This document shows, one piece after another, positions 44,479 through 53,370 of a stretch of DNA of 64,000 bases. Location: the NCBI GenBank assembly GCA_965203045.1, contig OZ241850.1, forward strand, positions 1,488,001-1,552,000. The letters run 5' to 3'. Numbering within the stretch: position 1 is the first letter of the stretch; each line of letters opens with the position of its first letter. The position numbers and the translations under genes were made by a program. The DNA comes from G965203045 sp965203045. Lineage in GTDB: Bacteria; Pseudomonadota; Gammaproteobacteria; PS1; Pseudothioglobaceae. The notes below the pieces were generated by a model that did no database searches, was not told where the DNA came from, and was given only the letters and a program-made list of their open reading frames with translations.

Positions 44479-45006
44479 ATGAAGCAATTAGACCTATTGC
44501 GTCATGGTAAGACTAAGGGTGGGCGTTTGTATCGTGGTAGTCAAGATGACTTATTAACTGATGAAGGTTGGAAACAAATGCAAGTAGCAACTAATGGCAA
44601 GCATTGGGATATGATTATTAGTTCCCCTTTGTTACGTTGTAGTAAGTTTGCACATTATTTAGCTGATAAACAAGGCATTACTTGTCAATTAGATGTTGGT
44701 TTAATTGAGCTTGGTTTTGGTGTTTGGCAAGGTAAGTCAGCGGTAGAAATCGGCTTAGACAAAGTAGCAGCATTCAAACAAAATCCACATCAAAATAAGC
44801 CTCAAGGCGCAGAAGATTTAATTAATTTTCAAAAGCGAGTATTAAGAGTTTATAATAATCTTAAAAATTACCCTAATCAACACATTTTACTTATTGCCCA
44901 TGCTGGCGTTATTCGCATTATTAAAGCGCATTTATTAGGTATTAAATTAGATAAAATTTTTAGCATTGAAGTACCGCTAGCCGCTTGCCAAAGCATTAAA
45001 ATTTAA
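44479..45006 (+). CDS. Histidine phosphatase (phosphoglycerate-mutase-like/CobC-like)
   Basis: A 175-residue protein of the histidine phosphatase superfamily. LDLLRHGKTKGG gives the catalytic RHG, IISSPLLRCSKFAHYL the second Arg, IELGFGVWQGKSA the conserved Glu, and LLIAHAGVIRII the second His. It resembles alpha-ribazole phosphatase (CobC) but no cobalamin genes are near, so a general phosphatase is as likely. It starts immediately after gpsA and converges on the lipoprotein gene with an 11-base overlap. Confidence 0.75.
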   Translation: MKQLDLLRHGKTKGGRLYRGSQDDLLTDEGWKQMQVATNGKHWDMIISSPLLRCSKFAHYLADKQGITCQLDVGLIELGFGVWQGKSAVEIGLDKVAAFKQNPHQNKPQGAEDLINFQKRVLRVYNNLKNYPNQHILLIAHAGVIRIIKAHLLGIKLDKIFSIEVPLAACQSIKI

Positions 45007-45586
45007 TAGGTGATAAATGCTTAGAATCTAAAAAATCATAAGGCATAATCCAAGCGCCGCCATCGCTGTCAATGTTTAATGAAAACCCTAAGTCTTTTGC
45101 GGTTTTAGCGTAAGCATACCAAATATAAGATGAGCAGTAAAGACTGATGTCATCTTTTGTGGGGTTGCGCATTAATAGGTTATCTCCGCTATAAGATATA
45201 CCATAATTAAATTTTTCCAACAATTTGAGATTGTATTTGAGACGGGCTTTGAAAATAGGGTTTAATTTTTTATATCTAAGAATAATTACCTCTTTATCTT
45301 CTTTTAGCCAATAATAAAGCGGTACTGCAAAATAACCATAACCTAATTTTGGGTATTCACCAATATTTTTACTTGCATCAACTACCAAAGCTGAGTGTCC
45401 CCACCAAGAAAGTGGGTCTTTCCAATCTTTTGGCGTAATTAAAATATCACCAATTTGTAATTTATCAGTATTATTGGCAATAATGTAGGGCGATTGCCAA
45501 ACTTGTTGATGCCTAGAAACAGAACAACCGCCTAAAAAGACGGTTGCTAATACTAAACTTAATAAATATCTAGTGTATATACACAA
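44996..45586 (-). CDS. Lipoprotein with YiiX-like permuted NlpC/P60 (papain-like) domain
   Basis: A 196-residue lipoprotein: TTG start, hydrophobic leader and lipobox LGGC with Cys21. After it GDILITP and WWGHSALVVD (His64), then SLYCSSYIWYAY (Cys151), the order His before Cys seen in the permuted YiiX/LRAT-like amidase group, which cleaves or binds lipid or peptide amides. The enzyme role is inferred. It starts 9 bases after rpsI and may be read through from the ribosomal genes. A perfect 12-base palindrome (45574-45585) lies at its start codon. Confidence 0.65.
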   Translation of the reverse strand: MCIYTRYLLSLVLATVFLGGCSVSRHQQVWQSPYIIANNTDKLQIGDILITPKDWKDPLSWWGHSALVVDASKNIGEYPKLGYGYFAVPLYYWLKEDKEVIILRYKKLNPIFKARLKYNLKLLEKFNYGISYSGDNLLMRNPTKDDISLYCSSYIWYAYAKTAKDLGFSLNIDSDGGAWIMPYDFLDSKHLSPIKF

Positions 45587-45595
45587 TTTAATAAA

Positions 45596-45994
45596 TCAAC
45601 GTTTTGAATATTGTTCTGACTTACGTGCTTTTTTCTTGCCTACTTTTTTACGTTCTACAATTCTAGCGTCACGAGTGATAAAACCAGCTGTACGCAAACT
45701 GGGACGTAATTCTTTATCGTATTTAATTAAGGTGCGACTGATACCAAGACGTATGGCTCCGGCTTGACCGGTATCACCACCACCTTTTACAGTAATATTA
45801 AAATCAAACTTATTGCCTAGTTCGGTCACATCCAAAGGTTGACGCACAATCATACTAGAAGTTTCACGACCAAAATATTTATTCATTGGTAATTTATTGA
45901 TGATAATTTTACCTTTACCTTTTTTCATATAAACTCTAGCAATTGAAGTTTTACGTTTGCCAGTTGCATAATAATTATTTAATTTTGTTGCCAT
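45596..45994 (-). CDS. rpsI: 30S ribosomal protein S9
   Basis: A 132-residue ribosomal protein. YYATGKRKTSIARVYMKKG at the start and GGGDTGQAGAIRLGISRTL in the middle are the S9 signature, and the basic tail ends KSEQYSKR, the C-terminal arm that reaches the P-site tRNA. It follows rplM by 9 bases, the standard order. Confidence 0.97.
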   Translation of the reverse strand: MATKLNNYYATGKRKTSIARVYMKKGKGKIIINKLPMNKYFGRETSSMIVRQPLDVTELGNKFDFNITVKGGGDTGQAGAIRLGISRTLIKYDKELRPSLRTAGFITRDARIVERKKVGKKKARKSEQYSKR

Positions 45995-46003
45995 AATTGT
46001 ATT

Positions 46004-46432
46004 CTAGATGGCTAATGGTTTAGGTTGTTGGGCATTATGAGTATGCTCATTGCCAGCAAATATTTTTAATTTTTTAAGCATTGCTCGTCCTAGCGGACCT
46101 TTAGGCAACATACCTCGGACTGCAATTTTAAGTGGTTGTTCTGGGGCTTTAAATTTTAAATCTTTTAAATTAATACTTTTTAGATGACCGACATAACCGG
46201 TATGATGATGATAAATTTTATTTTCTAATTTATTACCTGTTGTATGAATTTTACCAGCGTTAATAACTATAATATAATCTCCGTTGTCAATATGGGGCGT
46301 GTATTCTGCTTTGTGTTTGCCACGCAAGCGCAAAGCAATTTCTGTTGCCAGCCTACCTAATGTTTTACCATTTGCATCAATTAACAACCAATCGCGTTTA
46401 ACGTCCGCCGCTTTAATGCTAAAAGTTTTCAT
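46004..46432 (-). CDS. rplM: 50S ribosomal protein L13
   Basis: A 142-residue ribosomal protein, the normal size. KTFSIKAADVKRDWLLIDA and GKTLGRLATEIALRLRGKHK are conserved, GDYIIVINAGKIHTTGNK contains the typical core, and MLPKGPLGRAMLKKLKIF is the L13 signature. ATG 46432 is used because upstream codons in the frame (from 46456) lack homology. A candidate promoter lies about 30 bases upstream. Confidence 0.97.
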   Translation of the reverse strand: MKTFSIKAADVKRDWLLIDANGKTLGRLATEIALRLRGKHKAEYTPHIDNGDYIIVINAGKIHTTGNKLENKIYHHHTGYVGHLKSINLKDLKFKAPEQPLKIAVRGMLPKGPLGRAMLKKLKIFAGNEHTHNAQQPKPLAI

Positions 46433-46459
46433 TACCTCAAAACAAAAATAAAACACCCG

Positions 46460-46465
46460 ATTATA
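46460..46465 (-). promoter_or_regulatory. Candidate -10 box of the rplM-rpsI promoter
   Basis: TATAAT is present on the minus strand, 28 bases upstream of the rplM ATG. No strong -35 was recognised at the usual distance. Support is therefore limited to the perfect -10 match and its location. Confidence 0.35.
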
Positions 46466-46515
46466 CTGTATTTAATACATTAAAATTTAGTATTTTTTAT
46501 CAGGGAGTTAATAAA

Positions 46516-47076
46516 ATGGTAAGAACAGAGACCCCAGTATGTGATTTTGGCGTACCTGCTGCTGATTTTAACTTAAAAGGTGTTGATGGTAATATGCATA
46601 GTTTGGCTAGTTGTGCTGGTAAAAACGGTTTGCTGGTGATGTTTATTTGCAATCATTGCCCTTATGTTCAGGCTATTAGAGAGCGCATTATTCGCGATGT
46701 TAAAGAATTAAAAGATTATGGTATAAACTCGGTGGCAATTATGTCTAATGACCCCACAGACTATCAAGAAGATAGCTTTGAAAATATGCAAAGTGTTGCT
46801 AAAGAGTATTGTTATCCATTTCCTTATTTGATTGACCCCACTCAAGAGATTGCAAAAGTCTATGGCGCAGTTTGTACGCCTGATTTTTTTGGTTTTAATA
46901 AGGATTTAAAATTGCAATATCGTGGTCGTTTAGATGCATCACGCAAAGAGATAGCGCCAAACGCAAAACGTGATTTATTTGAAGCAATGCAACAAATTGC
47001 CAAAACTGGCAATGGACCTGTTCAGCAAATTCCTTCAATGGGTTGTTCTATTAAATGGATTGGTTTTAGTGAATAA
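46516..47076 (+). CDS. Thioredoxin-fold protein with CNHC motif (peroxiredoxin-like)
   Basis: A 186-residue thioredoxin-fold protein of the AhpC/TSA-like group. LLVMFICNHCPYVQAIRERI has a C-x-x-C site (Cys-Asn-His-Cys), and MSNDPTDYQEDSFENM and KVYGAVCTPDFFGFN (with cis-Pro loop) are typical of this small family. It has no signal peptide, so it is cytosolic; it may reduce thiols or peroxides. Start ATG 46516 has GGAG 8 bases upstream. It is divergent from rplM. Confidence 0.8.
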   Translation: MVRTETPVCDFGVPAADFNLKGVDGNMHSLASCAGKNGLLVMFICNHCPYVQAIRERIIRDVKELKDYGINSVAIMSNDPTDYQEDSFENMQSVAKEYCYPFPYLIDPTQEIAKVYGAVCTPDFFGFNKDLKLQYRGRLDASRKEIAPNAKRDLFEAMQQIAKTGNGPVQQIPSMGCSIKWIGFSE

Positions 47077-47305
47077 ATTTAGCATTTACAATCTTGTGAC
47101 AATGTTTTTTATTAACTTGTATTATTTGCAGCATCAATACTGATTTTTTTTGTTTGGAATATCTACAATAGTTAAGTTTATCTATTGTTGGATTAATAAT
47201 ATAACGAATTATATAGCGTCTAAAATTATTTACTATTTGTTATGTAGATGCTACCACAGCATATAACACTGTCTTTGAAATTTAGTGGTTTTTACTGCTA
47301 AATAT
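47077..47305. other. Noncoding gap between convergent genes
   Basis: This 229-base AT-rich gap has no plausible gene. An inverted repeat ATTTAG/CTAAAT (47280-47285 with 47298-47303) lies just past the stop of the ferredoxin-reductase gene on the minus strand and might be a weak terminator, though the T run after it is short. Nothing else was recognised. Confidence 0.3.
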
Positions 47306-48304
47306 CTAACTAGGAAAGGCATATAAATTATCTGTCAAACAAAACCTAGATATTAAACCCTCAGATAAACTAATAATCATTGGTGCTGGAACTGAAATAT
47401 AGACCATATACTTGCTTAAATTTGTTGGTAATTGTTGTAATATTTGCTGACTAATCTCATCTTTATTGTTAGCATTTTGTTTTATTTTACAAGGGATTGA
47501 TTTATATTCATAATGATGAAATAATTCCTTCCACGATCTAGCATATTGGTCTAAGTATGGTTTTTGCTCACTACTTGGATAAGCCCAATAAAAACTCAGT
47601 GCAGTATCGTATTCCAAGGCATGGTGGTATTCAATAATACTTCTAATAGGCGCAAACGCTACATCCCAAGCAATAAAAATAGATGGTAATTTATTGTCCT
47701 CTTTAAGGCCAAAAACACCAATAGGGCCTAAAATATCAATTTTTGTTTTAGTGCTGACTTGTTTATTAAAAATTGCATTGGCAAATTTGTCATTATTATT
47801 GTGGCGGATATGGAATTCAATTTCATTACGTTGGCAAGGGCAAGAGGCTATGGGGTATTTAGAGCGGTAATTACTAAATTGCAAAATAGCCTCTTGTCCA
47901 GCAGTATATTGCAATACTTTGGCGCGTGACATTCTTAATTTTATAATGGCAATGTTATTAATAAACTCAATTTTTTTGATATACGCTCCAACTAGTTGTT
48001 GTGTAATTCTTGAACGTTCATTTTGTAATTGCACTTTTAATATAACATCTGAAGCAGGGCTATTACAACACATTAAAATATAATTGTTATCAATTTGTTG
48101 AGGTGCTAAGCGGTAATCATGATTTTTAATTTTTTGTGTTTTTCCATTGATAATTTGCGCAATACAAGAACCGCAAATACCATTATTACAATTATAACTG
48201 AGTGCTAAGCCTTCGCTTAAACCTGCACTTAAGATATCTTGACTAGCGGTGCATAAAATTTGGTATTGTTTATTATGATGAGTTTTAAATACTACCTTGT
48301 GCAT
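47306..48304 (-). CDS. [2Fe-2S] ferredoxin-reductase protein (CDP-6-deoxyglucose reductase-like)
   Basis: About 332 residues. The N-terminal plant-type ferredoxin domain has Cys39, Cys44, Cys47 (CNNGICGSC) and Cys79/80 for the cluster. The second half is FNR-like: GQEAILQFSNYRSKYPIASC suggests the FAD loop (usually R-x-Y-S/T-x-A) but in a diverged form, and DILGPIGVFGL the pyridine-nucleotide region. Such proteins pass electrons from NAD(P)H to a partner oxygenase or dehydratase. ATG 48304 lies 4 bases after the fabI stop; the longer frame runs inside fabI. The partner is not identified. Confidence 0.7.
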   Translation of the reverse strand: MHKVVFKTHHNKQYQILCTASQDILSAGLSEGLALSYNCNNGICGSCIAQIINGKTQKIKNHDYRLAPQQIDNNYILMCCNSPASDVILKVQLQNERSRITQQLVGAYIKKIEFINNIAIIKLRMSRAKVLQYTAGQEAILQFSNYRSKYPIASCPCQRNEIEFHIRHNNNDKFANAIFNKQVSTKTKIDILGPIGVFGLKEDNKLPSIFIAWDVAFAPIRSIIEYHHALEYDTALSFYWAYPSSEQKPYLDQYARSWKELFHHYEYKSIPCKIKQNANNKDEISQQILQQLPTNLSKYMVYISVPAPMIISLSEGLISRFCLTDNLYAFPS

Positions 48305-48308
48305 AAAA

Positions 48309-49091
48309 TTAAGCAAGTGGTCCCTTATCGCTAAAGTTGTAGCCACCATCAATGTATAAGACCTCGCCGGTAATACCTGAGGCAAGGTTTGATACTAAAA
48401 AGGCAGCAGCGTTACCTACTTCTTGGCTGGTGATATTACGACCCAAAGCGCTATTACTAGCAGCATAGTTTAAAAGTTTACTAAAGTTTTTGATGCCGCT
48501 AGCGGCTAAAGTTTTAATTGGTCCGGCTGATACAGCATTAACACGCACACCAACTTTGCCTAAACTAACTGCCATGTAACGCACACTTGCTTCTAATGAA
48601 GCTTTGGCGATGCCCATTACATTGTAATTAGCAACAGCGCGCGCAGAACCTAAATAAGTCACTGTTAACATTGCGCCATTTTCATTTAGCATTGGTTTAG
48701 CAGCTTTGGCAAGGGCGGTAAAAGTATAAGAACTAATATTATGAGCGGTTAAGAAATTCTCGCGATTAGTAACATCAACATAATCGCCAGCAAGTGCTTC
48801 TCTAGGAGCAAAAGCAACTGAATGCACAACAATATCCATTCTACTCCAATAGCTTTTCAATTTGGCAAATGCTTGTTCAATACTTACATCATTACTCATA
48901 TCGCACTCAAGCACAATATCACTGCCAAAAGTATCGGCGCACTTTTTTACTCTTGATTTTATTTTGTCGTTTTGATAACTAAATGCTAATTCACAACCTT
49001 GATTAAAAAATGCCTCGGCAATGCCCCAAGCAATAGAGCGATTAGAGGCAACGCCAGTAATTAATGCTTTTTTTCCGTTTAAAAAACCCAT
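48309..49091 (-). CDS. fabI: Enoyl-ACP reductase (NADH)
   Basis: Last step of each fatty-acid elongation cycle. A 260-residue SDR of the FabI type: GFLNGKKALITGVASNRSIA with the typical N-terminus, MLTVTYLGSARAVANYNVMG with the Y-x6-Y-x6-K catalytic arrangement (ending in GIAKASLE), and GITGEVLYIDGGYNF at the end. Length matches E. coli FabI (262). Confidence 0.95.
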   Translation of the reverse strand: MGFLNGKKALITGVASNRSIAWGIAEAFFNQGCELAFSYQNDKIKSRVKKCADTFGSDIVLECDMSNDVSIEQAFAKLKSYWSRMDIVVHSVAFAPREALAGDYVDVTNRENFLTAHNISSYTFTALAKAAKPMLNENGAMLTVTYLGSARAVANYNVMGIAKASLEASVRYMAVSLGKVGVRVNAVSAGPIKTLAASGIKNFSKLLNYAASNSALGRNITSQEVGNAAAFLVSNLASGITGEVLYIDGGYNFSDKGPLA

Positions 49092-49120
49092 TGTAAAACT
49101 CCTAATGTAAAATAGTCTAA

Positions 49121-51229
49121 ATGCTGGTATTTTACTTATTTTTATTTAGTGCTATTTTATTATTAAGTGGTTGTGATAGAGTGTGGAATAACCCTTATCC
49201 TAGTGAACGTTTTGGTGAAAATGCTCTTTTTTCTGCTTTTTCAGAGCGTCCAAAACACCTAGACCCAGCTAAATCCTATTCTTCTAGTGAGTGGGTTTTT
49301 GTGCAGTCTGTTTATGATAGTCCTTTGCAATATCATTATCTAAAACGCCCCTATGTTTTAGAACCTAATATTGCTAAGAAAATGCCAGAGCTAATATTTT
49401 ATGATAAAAATCACCAAATTTTACTGAATAACACTACTGAATCTGTTGCATACAGTGATTATATTATTGATATTAAAGCCAATACTTTTTATCAGCCTCA
49501 TCCAGCGTTTGCAACTAAAAATCTTAATTTGTCGGCTAAAGAGATAGCAAAAATTACCACAATTAATGATATTAAAATGCATACGACAAGAGAATTAGTT
49601 GCTAGTGATTTTGTGCATCAAATTAAGCGTCTTGCTCACCCGGGGCTATATTCGCCAGTTTTAAGCGTAATGCAAAATTATTTAGTTGGTATAGATGATT
49701 TTGCTAAGCAATTACAAGCCGTTTATAAAAAAAATCAGTATTTAGATTTAACAAAATTTGATTTTGTAGGCGCCAAGGTATTGAGTAAGTATCGTTATCG
49801 TATTCGTATAAAAGAGCATCAACCACAATTCAAATACTGGTTAGCAATGCCATTTTTTACCGCTATTCCACCTGAAGCAGACAAATTTTACGCGCAAAAA
49901 GGATTGGTGGAAAAAAATATCAGTCTTGATTGGTATCCAATCGGTACTAGTGCTTTTTATCTGACTATTAATAATCCAAATAAGGAAATGGTGCTTACTA
50001 AGAACCCCAATTTTCATAAGCAAACTTATCCATCAACTGGTAATTTATCTGATTTAGAACAAGGATTATTACAAGATAAAGGCAAATTATTGCCCTTAAC
50101 AGAGAAGGTTTATTTTTCTTTAGAGACTGAAAGCATTCCTTATTGGCACAAGTTTAATCAAGGTTATTATGATAAGGTTGCAGTGGCATCAGATTATTTT
50201 GACCAAGCTGTTGAATTTGATAAAAAAGGTAATAAAATTATCTCTAAAGATATGCAAAAACGGCAGATACAATTATTAGAGACTGAAGGTTCTATTATCT
50301 ATTATGGTTCTTTTAACTTTTTAGATAAAATTGTAGGAGGTTATAGTAAACGTTCAAGATACCTGCGTCAAGCAATCGCTATTGCCATTGATACCCGCTC
50401 TTACATTGATATTTTTAGTAATGGCCAAGCGAGTATTGCCCATCATCCAATTCCCAAAGGTTTTTTTGGTTTCGATAGTAATACGAATGCTATGCTTTAT
50501 AATGGAGATACTAAAAAAAATCTTGTCGCTGCTAAAAAACTACTCGCTCTTGCTGGCTATAAAAACGGCATTGATAGCACTAATGGTAAACCTCTGACTT
50601 TAGTATTTAGCACGCCTGATGTTGGTCCTAGCGCTGGTGCTAGACTTAGTTGGATTAAAAAACAATTTGACAAGCTTGGCATTAATTTGATTATTGATAG
50701 TAGTAGTTATAGCACTTTTTTAGATAAACTGGAAAAAGGTGATATTCAACTATTTGAAGCTGGTTGGGGAGCAGATTATCCAGATGCAGAAAATTTCTTA
50801 TTTTTGTTTTACAGTAAAAATGCCAAAGTTAAATATGGTGGCGATAATAGTGCTAATTATAATAACCCAGAGTTTGATAAATTATTTGAGCAGATGAAAA
50901 ATATGTCTAATAATGAGCAAAGGGCACAAATTATTAAAAAAATGATTAACATTTGGCAAGCTGATATTCCTTGGGCCTGGGGTTATGTGCCTAATAGTAG
51001 TATTTTAGTCCATGGCTGGTTAAGTAATCAAAAACTTAATGCCTTTGCCAGAAATACTCTTAAATATCAAGGTGTTAATGTTAAAAAAAGAAAGGATTAT
51101 CAACAAAAATACAATCAAGCATCACTTACGCCGCTACTGCTGTCGCTAGTAGTTTTATTGTTAATAATTTGGCAAATAAAGCAAGCTAGGGCTAAGCATT
51201 ATGTCAAAAATTTATCTAAAAATTTATAA
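49121..51229 (+). CDS. Family 5 extracellular solute-binding lipoprotein (oligopeptide-type)
   Basis: A 702-residue protein. A lipobox LLSGC (Cys18) indicates lipid anchoring. FSERPKHLDPAKSY is the SBP_bac_5 start, and YLRQAIAIAIDTRSYIDIF, GYKNGIDSTNGKPLTLVF and AGWGADYPDAENFLFLFYS are characteristic later segments. Unusually, a C-terminal membrane helix (LTPLLLSLVVLLLIIWQIKQA region, about 678-697) follows, which is not normal for a binding lipoprotein. No permease or ATPase genes are adjacent. It may bind peptides or act in envelope processes. Confidence 0.8.
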   Translation: MLVFYLFLFSAILLLSGCDRVWNNPYPSERFGENALFSAFSERPKHLDPAKSYSSSEWVFVQSVYDSPLQYHYLKRPYVLEPNIAKKMPELIFYDKNHQILLNNTTESVAYSDYIIDIKANTFYQPHPAFATKNLNLSAKEIAKITTINDIKMHTTRELVASDFVHQIKRLAHPGLYSPVLSVMQNYLVGIDDFAKQLQAVYKKNQYLDLTKFDFVGAKVLSKYRYRIRIKEHQPQFKYWLAMPFFTAIPPEADKFYAQKGLVEKNISLDWYPIGTSAFYLTINNPNKEMVLTKNPNFHKQTYPSTGNLSDLEQGLLQDKGKLLPLTEKVYFSLETESIPYWHKFNQGYYDKVAVASDYFDQAVEFDKKGNKIISKDMQKRQIQLLETEGSIIYYGSFNFLDKIVGGYSKRSRYLRQAIAIAIDTRSYIDIFSNGQASIAHHPIPKGFFGFDSNTNAMLYNGDTKKNLVAAKKLLALAGYKNGIDSTNGKPLTLVFSTPDVGPSAGARLSWIKKQFDKLGINLIIDSSSYSTFLDKLEKGDIQLFEAGWGADYPDAENFLFLFYSKNAKVKYGGDNSANYNNPEFDKLFEQMKNMSNNEQRAQIIKKMINIWQADIPWAWGYVPNSSILVHGWLSNQKLNAFARNTLKYQGVNVKKRKDYQQKYNQASLTPLLLSLVVLLLIIWQIKQARAKHYVKNLSKNL

Positions 51230-51277
51230 GCTAAGCCATCCCTTGTAATAGTCTTATTTTATAAATAAATTGAAGCG

Positions 51278-51283
51278 TATAAT
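51278..51283 (+). promoter_or_regulatory. Candidate -10 box very close to the lysS start
   Basis: A perfect TATAAT lies only 9 bases before the lysS ATG at 51293. If used, transcription would start at about 51290 and the mRNA would be almost leaderless. No strong -35 element was seen, and no Shine-Dalgarno sequence precedes the ATG. Confidence 0.35.
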
Positions 51284-51292
51284 GGTGCACTT

Positions 51293-52804
51293 ATGGCAGA
51301 TAATAACGATGATATCAGTAATGATAATAGGCTTATTCGTGAACGTTATCACAAATTAACAGCACTAAAAGAAGCGGGGGTTAAGGTTTATGTTAATGAT
51401 TTTAAACCTAAACATCTTGCTATAGATTTGTTAAAAGAATACACCAGCAGTGATAAAAATGACCTAGAGTATAAGAATATTAAGGTTCATCTAGCAGGTA
51501 GAATAATGCTTAAAAGGGTAATGGGCAAGGCTAGTTTTGTAACCATTATGGACACTAGCGGTAAAATTCAGCTTTATATTAGCCGAGATAACTTAGCTGA
51601 AGAAGTATATAACAAACAATTTAAAAAATATGATATTGGCGATATTATTGGGGTTATTGGTGTTTTATTTAAAACTAAAGTTGGAGAATTATCTATTAAG
51701 GTTAATAGCCTTAAATTATTAACAAAATCATTAAGGCCATTACCAGAAAAATTTCACGGCTTGAATGATACTGAGATGCGTTATCGCAGACGTTATCTGG
51801 ATTTAATCATTAATCAATCTGCACGTGAGATATTTAAAAAACGTTCACACATTATTAATTTTTTGCGTGATTTCTTTTTAGCTAGAAACTTTTTAGAAGT
51901 AGAAACACCAATGATGCAAGCCATTGTCGGTGGTGCGAATGCTAAGCCATTTACTACTTTTCATAATGCTCTTAATATGCCACTTTTTTTGCGTATTGCC
52001 CCAGAATTATATTTAAAGCGATTATTAGTTGGGGGCTTTGACCGTGTGTTTGAAATCAATCGTAATTTTAGAAATGAAGGCTTATCAACTAAGCACAATC
52101 CTGAATTTACTATGATTGAGTTTTATCAGGCATATGCAAATTATAAAGATTTAATGCTCATAACTGAAGATTTATTAAAACAAATGGCAATAAAAATAAA
52201 TGGTAATACTATTATTAATTATCGCAAACATAAAATTGATTTTTCTAAACCATTTGCAAAACTTAGTGTTTTAGAGGCGATTACTAAATTTAATCCACAA
52301 ATATCTAACATTAACTTAAATGCTCAAAATATTGATAAAACATTAAAAAAATATAATATAAAGTCAAAGCTTCATTGGGGATTAGGTAAAAAACAATTAG
52401 AAATTTTTGAACACTTAGTAGAGGCAAAACTTATCCAACCAACTTTTATTACTGAGTATCCAGCCGAAACTTCACCACTTGCTAGAAAAAACGATGCCAA
52501 TAGCGATGTTGCTGATAGGTTTGAGCTATTTATTGGTGGTCAAGAAATTGCCAATGGCTTCTCTGAACTCAACGACCCTAGTGAACAAGCTAAAAGATTT
52601 AAAGCACAACTAGACCAAAAACAAGCTGGCGATGAAGAAGCTATGCATTTTGATGCCGATTACATTCGTGCTTTGGAATACGGCATGCCTCCTGCAGCTG
52701 GGCAGGGCATAGGTATTGATAGACTAGTGATGTTATTTACCAATACTGATACTATTAAGGATGTAATTTTATTCCCGCTACTAAAATGCAGTAATGTTAA
52801 ATGA
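51293..52804 (+). CDS. lysS: Lysyl-tRNA synthetase (class II)
   Basis: Charges tRNA-Lys. A 503-residue protein: an anticodon-binding OB domain (VHLAGRIMLKRVMGKASF and after), then class II motif 1 (FLEVETPMMQ), motif 2 (FEINRNFRNEGLSTKHNPEF) and motif 3 (GMPPAAGQGIGIDRLVML). RYRRRYLDLI is a LysS hallmark. Length close to E. coli LysS (505). Confidence 0.97.
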   Translation: MADNNDDISNDNRLIRERYHKLTALKEAGVKVYVNDFKPKHLAIDLLKEYTSSDKNDLEYKNIKVHLAGRIMLKRVMGKASFVTIMDTSGKIQLYISRDNLAEEVYNKQFKKYDIGDIIGVIGVLFKTKVGELSIKVNSLKLLTKSLRPLPEKFHGLNDTEMRYRRRYLDLIINQSAREIFKKRSHIINFLRDFFLARNFLEVETPMMQAIVGGANAKPFTTFHNALNMPLFLRIAPELYLKRLLVGGFDRVFEINRNFRNEGLSTKHNPEFTMIEFYQAYANYKDLMLITEDLLKQMAIKINGNTIINYRKHKIDFSKPFAKLSVLEAITKFNPQISNINLNAQNIDKTLKKYNIKSKLHWGLGKKQLEIFEHLVEAKLIQPTFITEYPAETSPLARKNDANSDVADRFELFIGGQEIANGFSELNDPSEQAKRFKAQLDQKQAGDEEAMHFDADYIRALEYGMPPAAGQGIGIDRLVMLFTNTDTIKDVILFPLLKCSNVK

Positions 52805-52855
52805 AAGTGATAAAAACGTTTAAATAAATTTTATCTTACTTGTAAGCATTAAGGG

Positions 52856-53368
52856 TTAAAATGGAATATCATCTTCAAAATCATCAGGTTTTTCTAGCGG
52901 TTTAGTGGTAGTGTCGTCTGTTTTAGATGCTGTTTTAGTGCTGGGGGTTTTATTAGTGTTATCAACGCTTTGATTATTGGTAGGTGGTGTTGAGGCAGGG
53001 GGCTCTTCAGAGGTGTTATCATCAAGTTTATCTAGCATTTGTAAAGTTCCACCAAAACCGCTAACAACAATTTCAGTGCTATATCTATCTATACCTTTCT
53101 GGTCTTGCCATTTTCTAGTTTGTAATTTACCTTCAATATATACTTTAGAACCTTTATGTAAATATTGATTAGCAATTTCAGCCAGTTTGCCAAATATTAC
53201 TATGCGGTGCCACTCTGTTTTAGTATTTTTTGCATTGCTATTTTTATCAGTCCAAACTTCAGAGGTTGCTACGCTTAAATTAGCAATTGTGCGTCCATCT
53301 TGGCTATAACGTAACTCAACATCATTACCTAAATTACCAATAATAATTGCCTTATTAATCCCTGCCAT
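52856..53368 (-). CDS. ssb: Single-stranded DNA-binding protein
   Basis: A 170-residue SSB. NKAIIIGNLGNDVELRYSQD opens the OB fold, EWHRIVIFGKLAEIANQYL and GSKVYIEGKLQTRKWQDQKG are conserved, and after a Thr/Pro-rich linker the protein ends with the acidic tip DDIPF that binds partner proteins. It lies 2 bases after the MFS transporter gene on the same strand. Confidence 0.97.
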   Translation of the reverse strand: MAGINKAIIIGNLGNDVELRYSQDGRTIANLSVATSEVWTDKNSNAKNTKTEWHRIVIFGKLAEIANQYLHKGSKVYIEGKLQTRKWQDQKGIDRYSTEIVVSGFGGTLQMLDKLDDNTSEEPPASTPPTNNQSVDNTNKTPSTKTASKTDDTTTKPLEKPDDFEDDIPF

Positions 53369-53370
53369 TT

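Noticed and set aside
45573..45767. Plus-strand frame opposite rpsI
   Set aside because: Shadow of a ribosomal protein gene, with no supporting features.
47306..48385. Longer start for the ferredoxin-reductase gene at 48385
   Set aside because: The first 27 codons run inside fabI and do not resemble a ferredoxin N-terminus; ATG 48304 fits.
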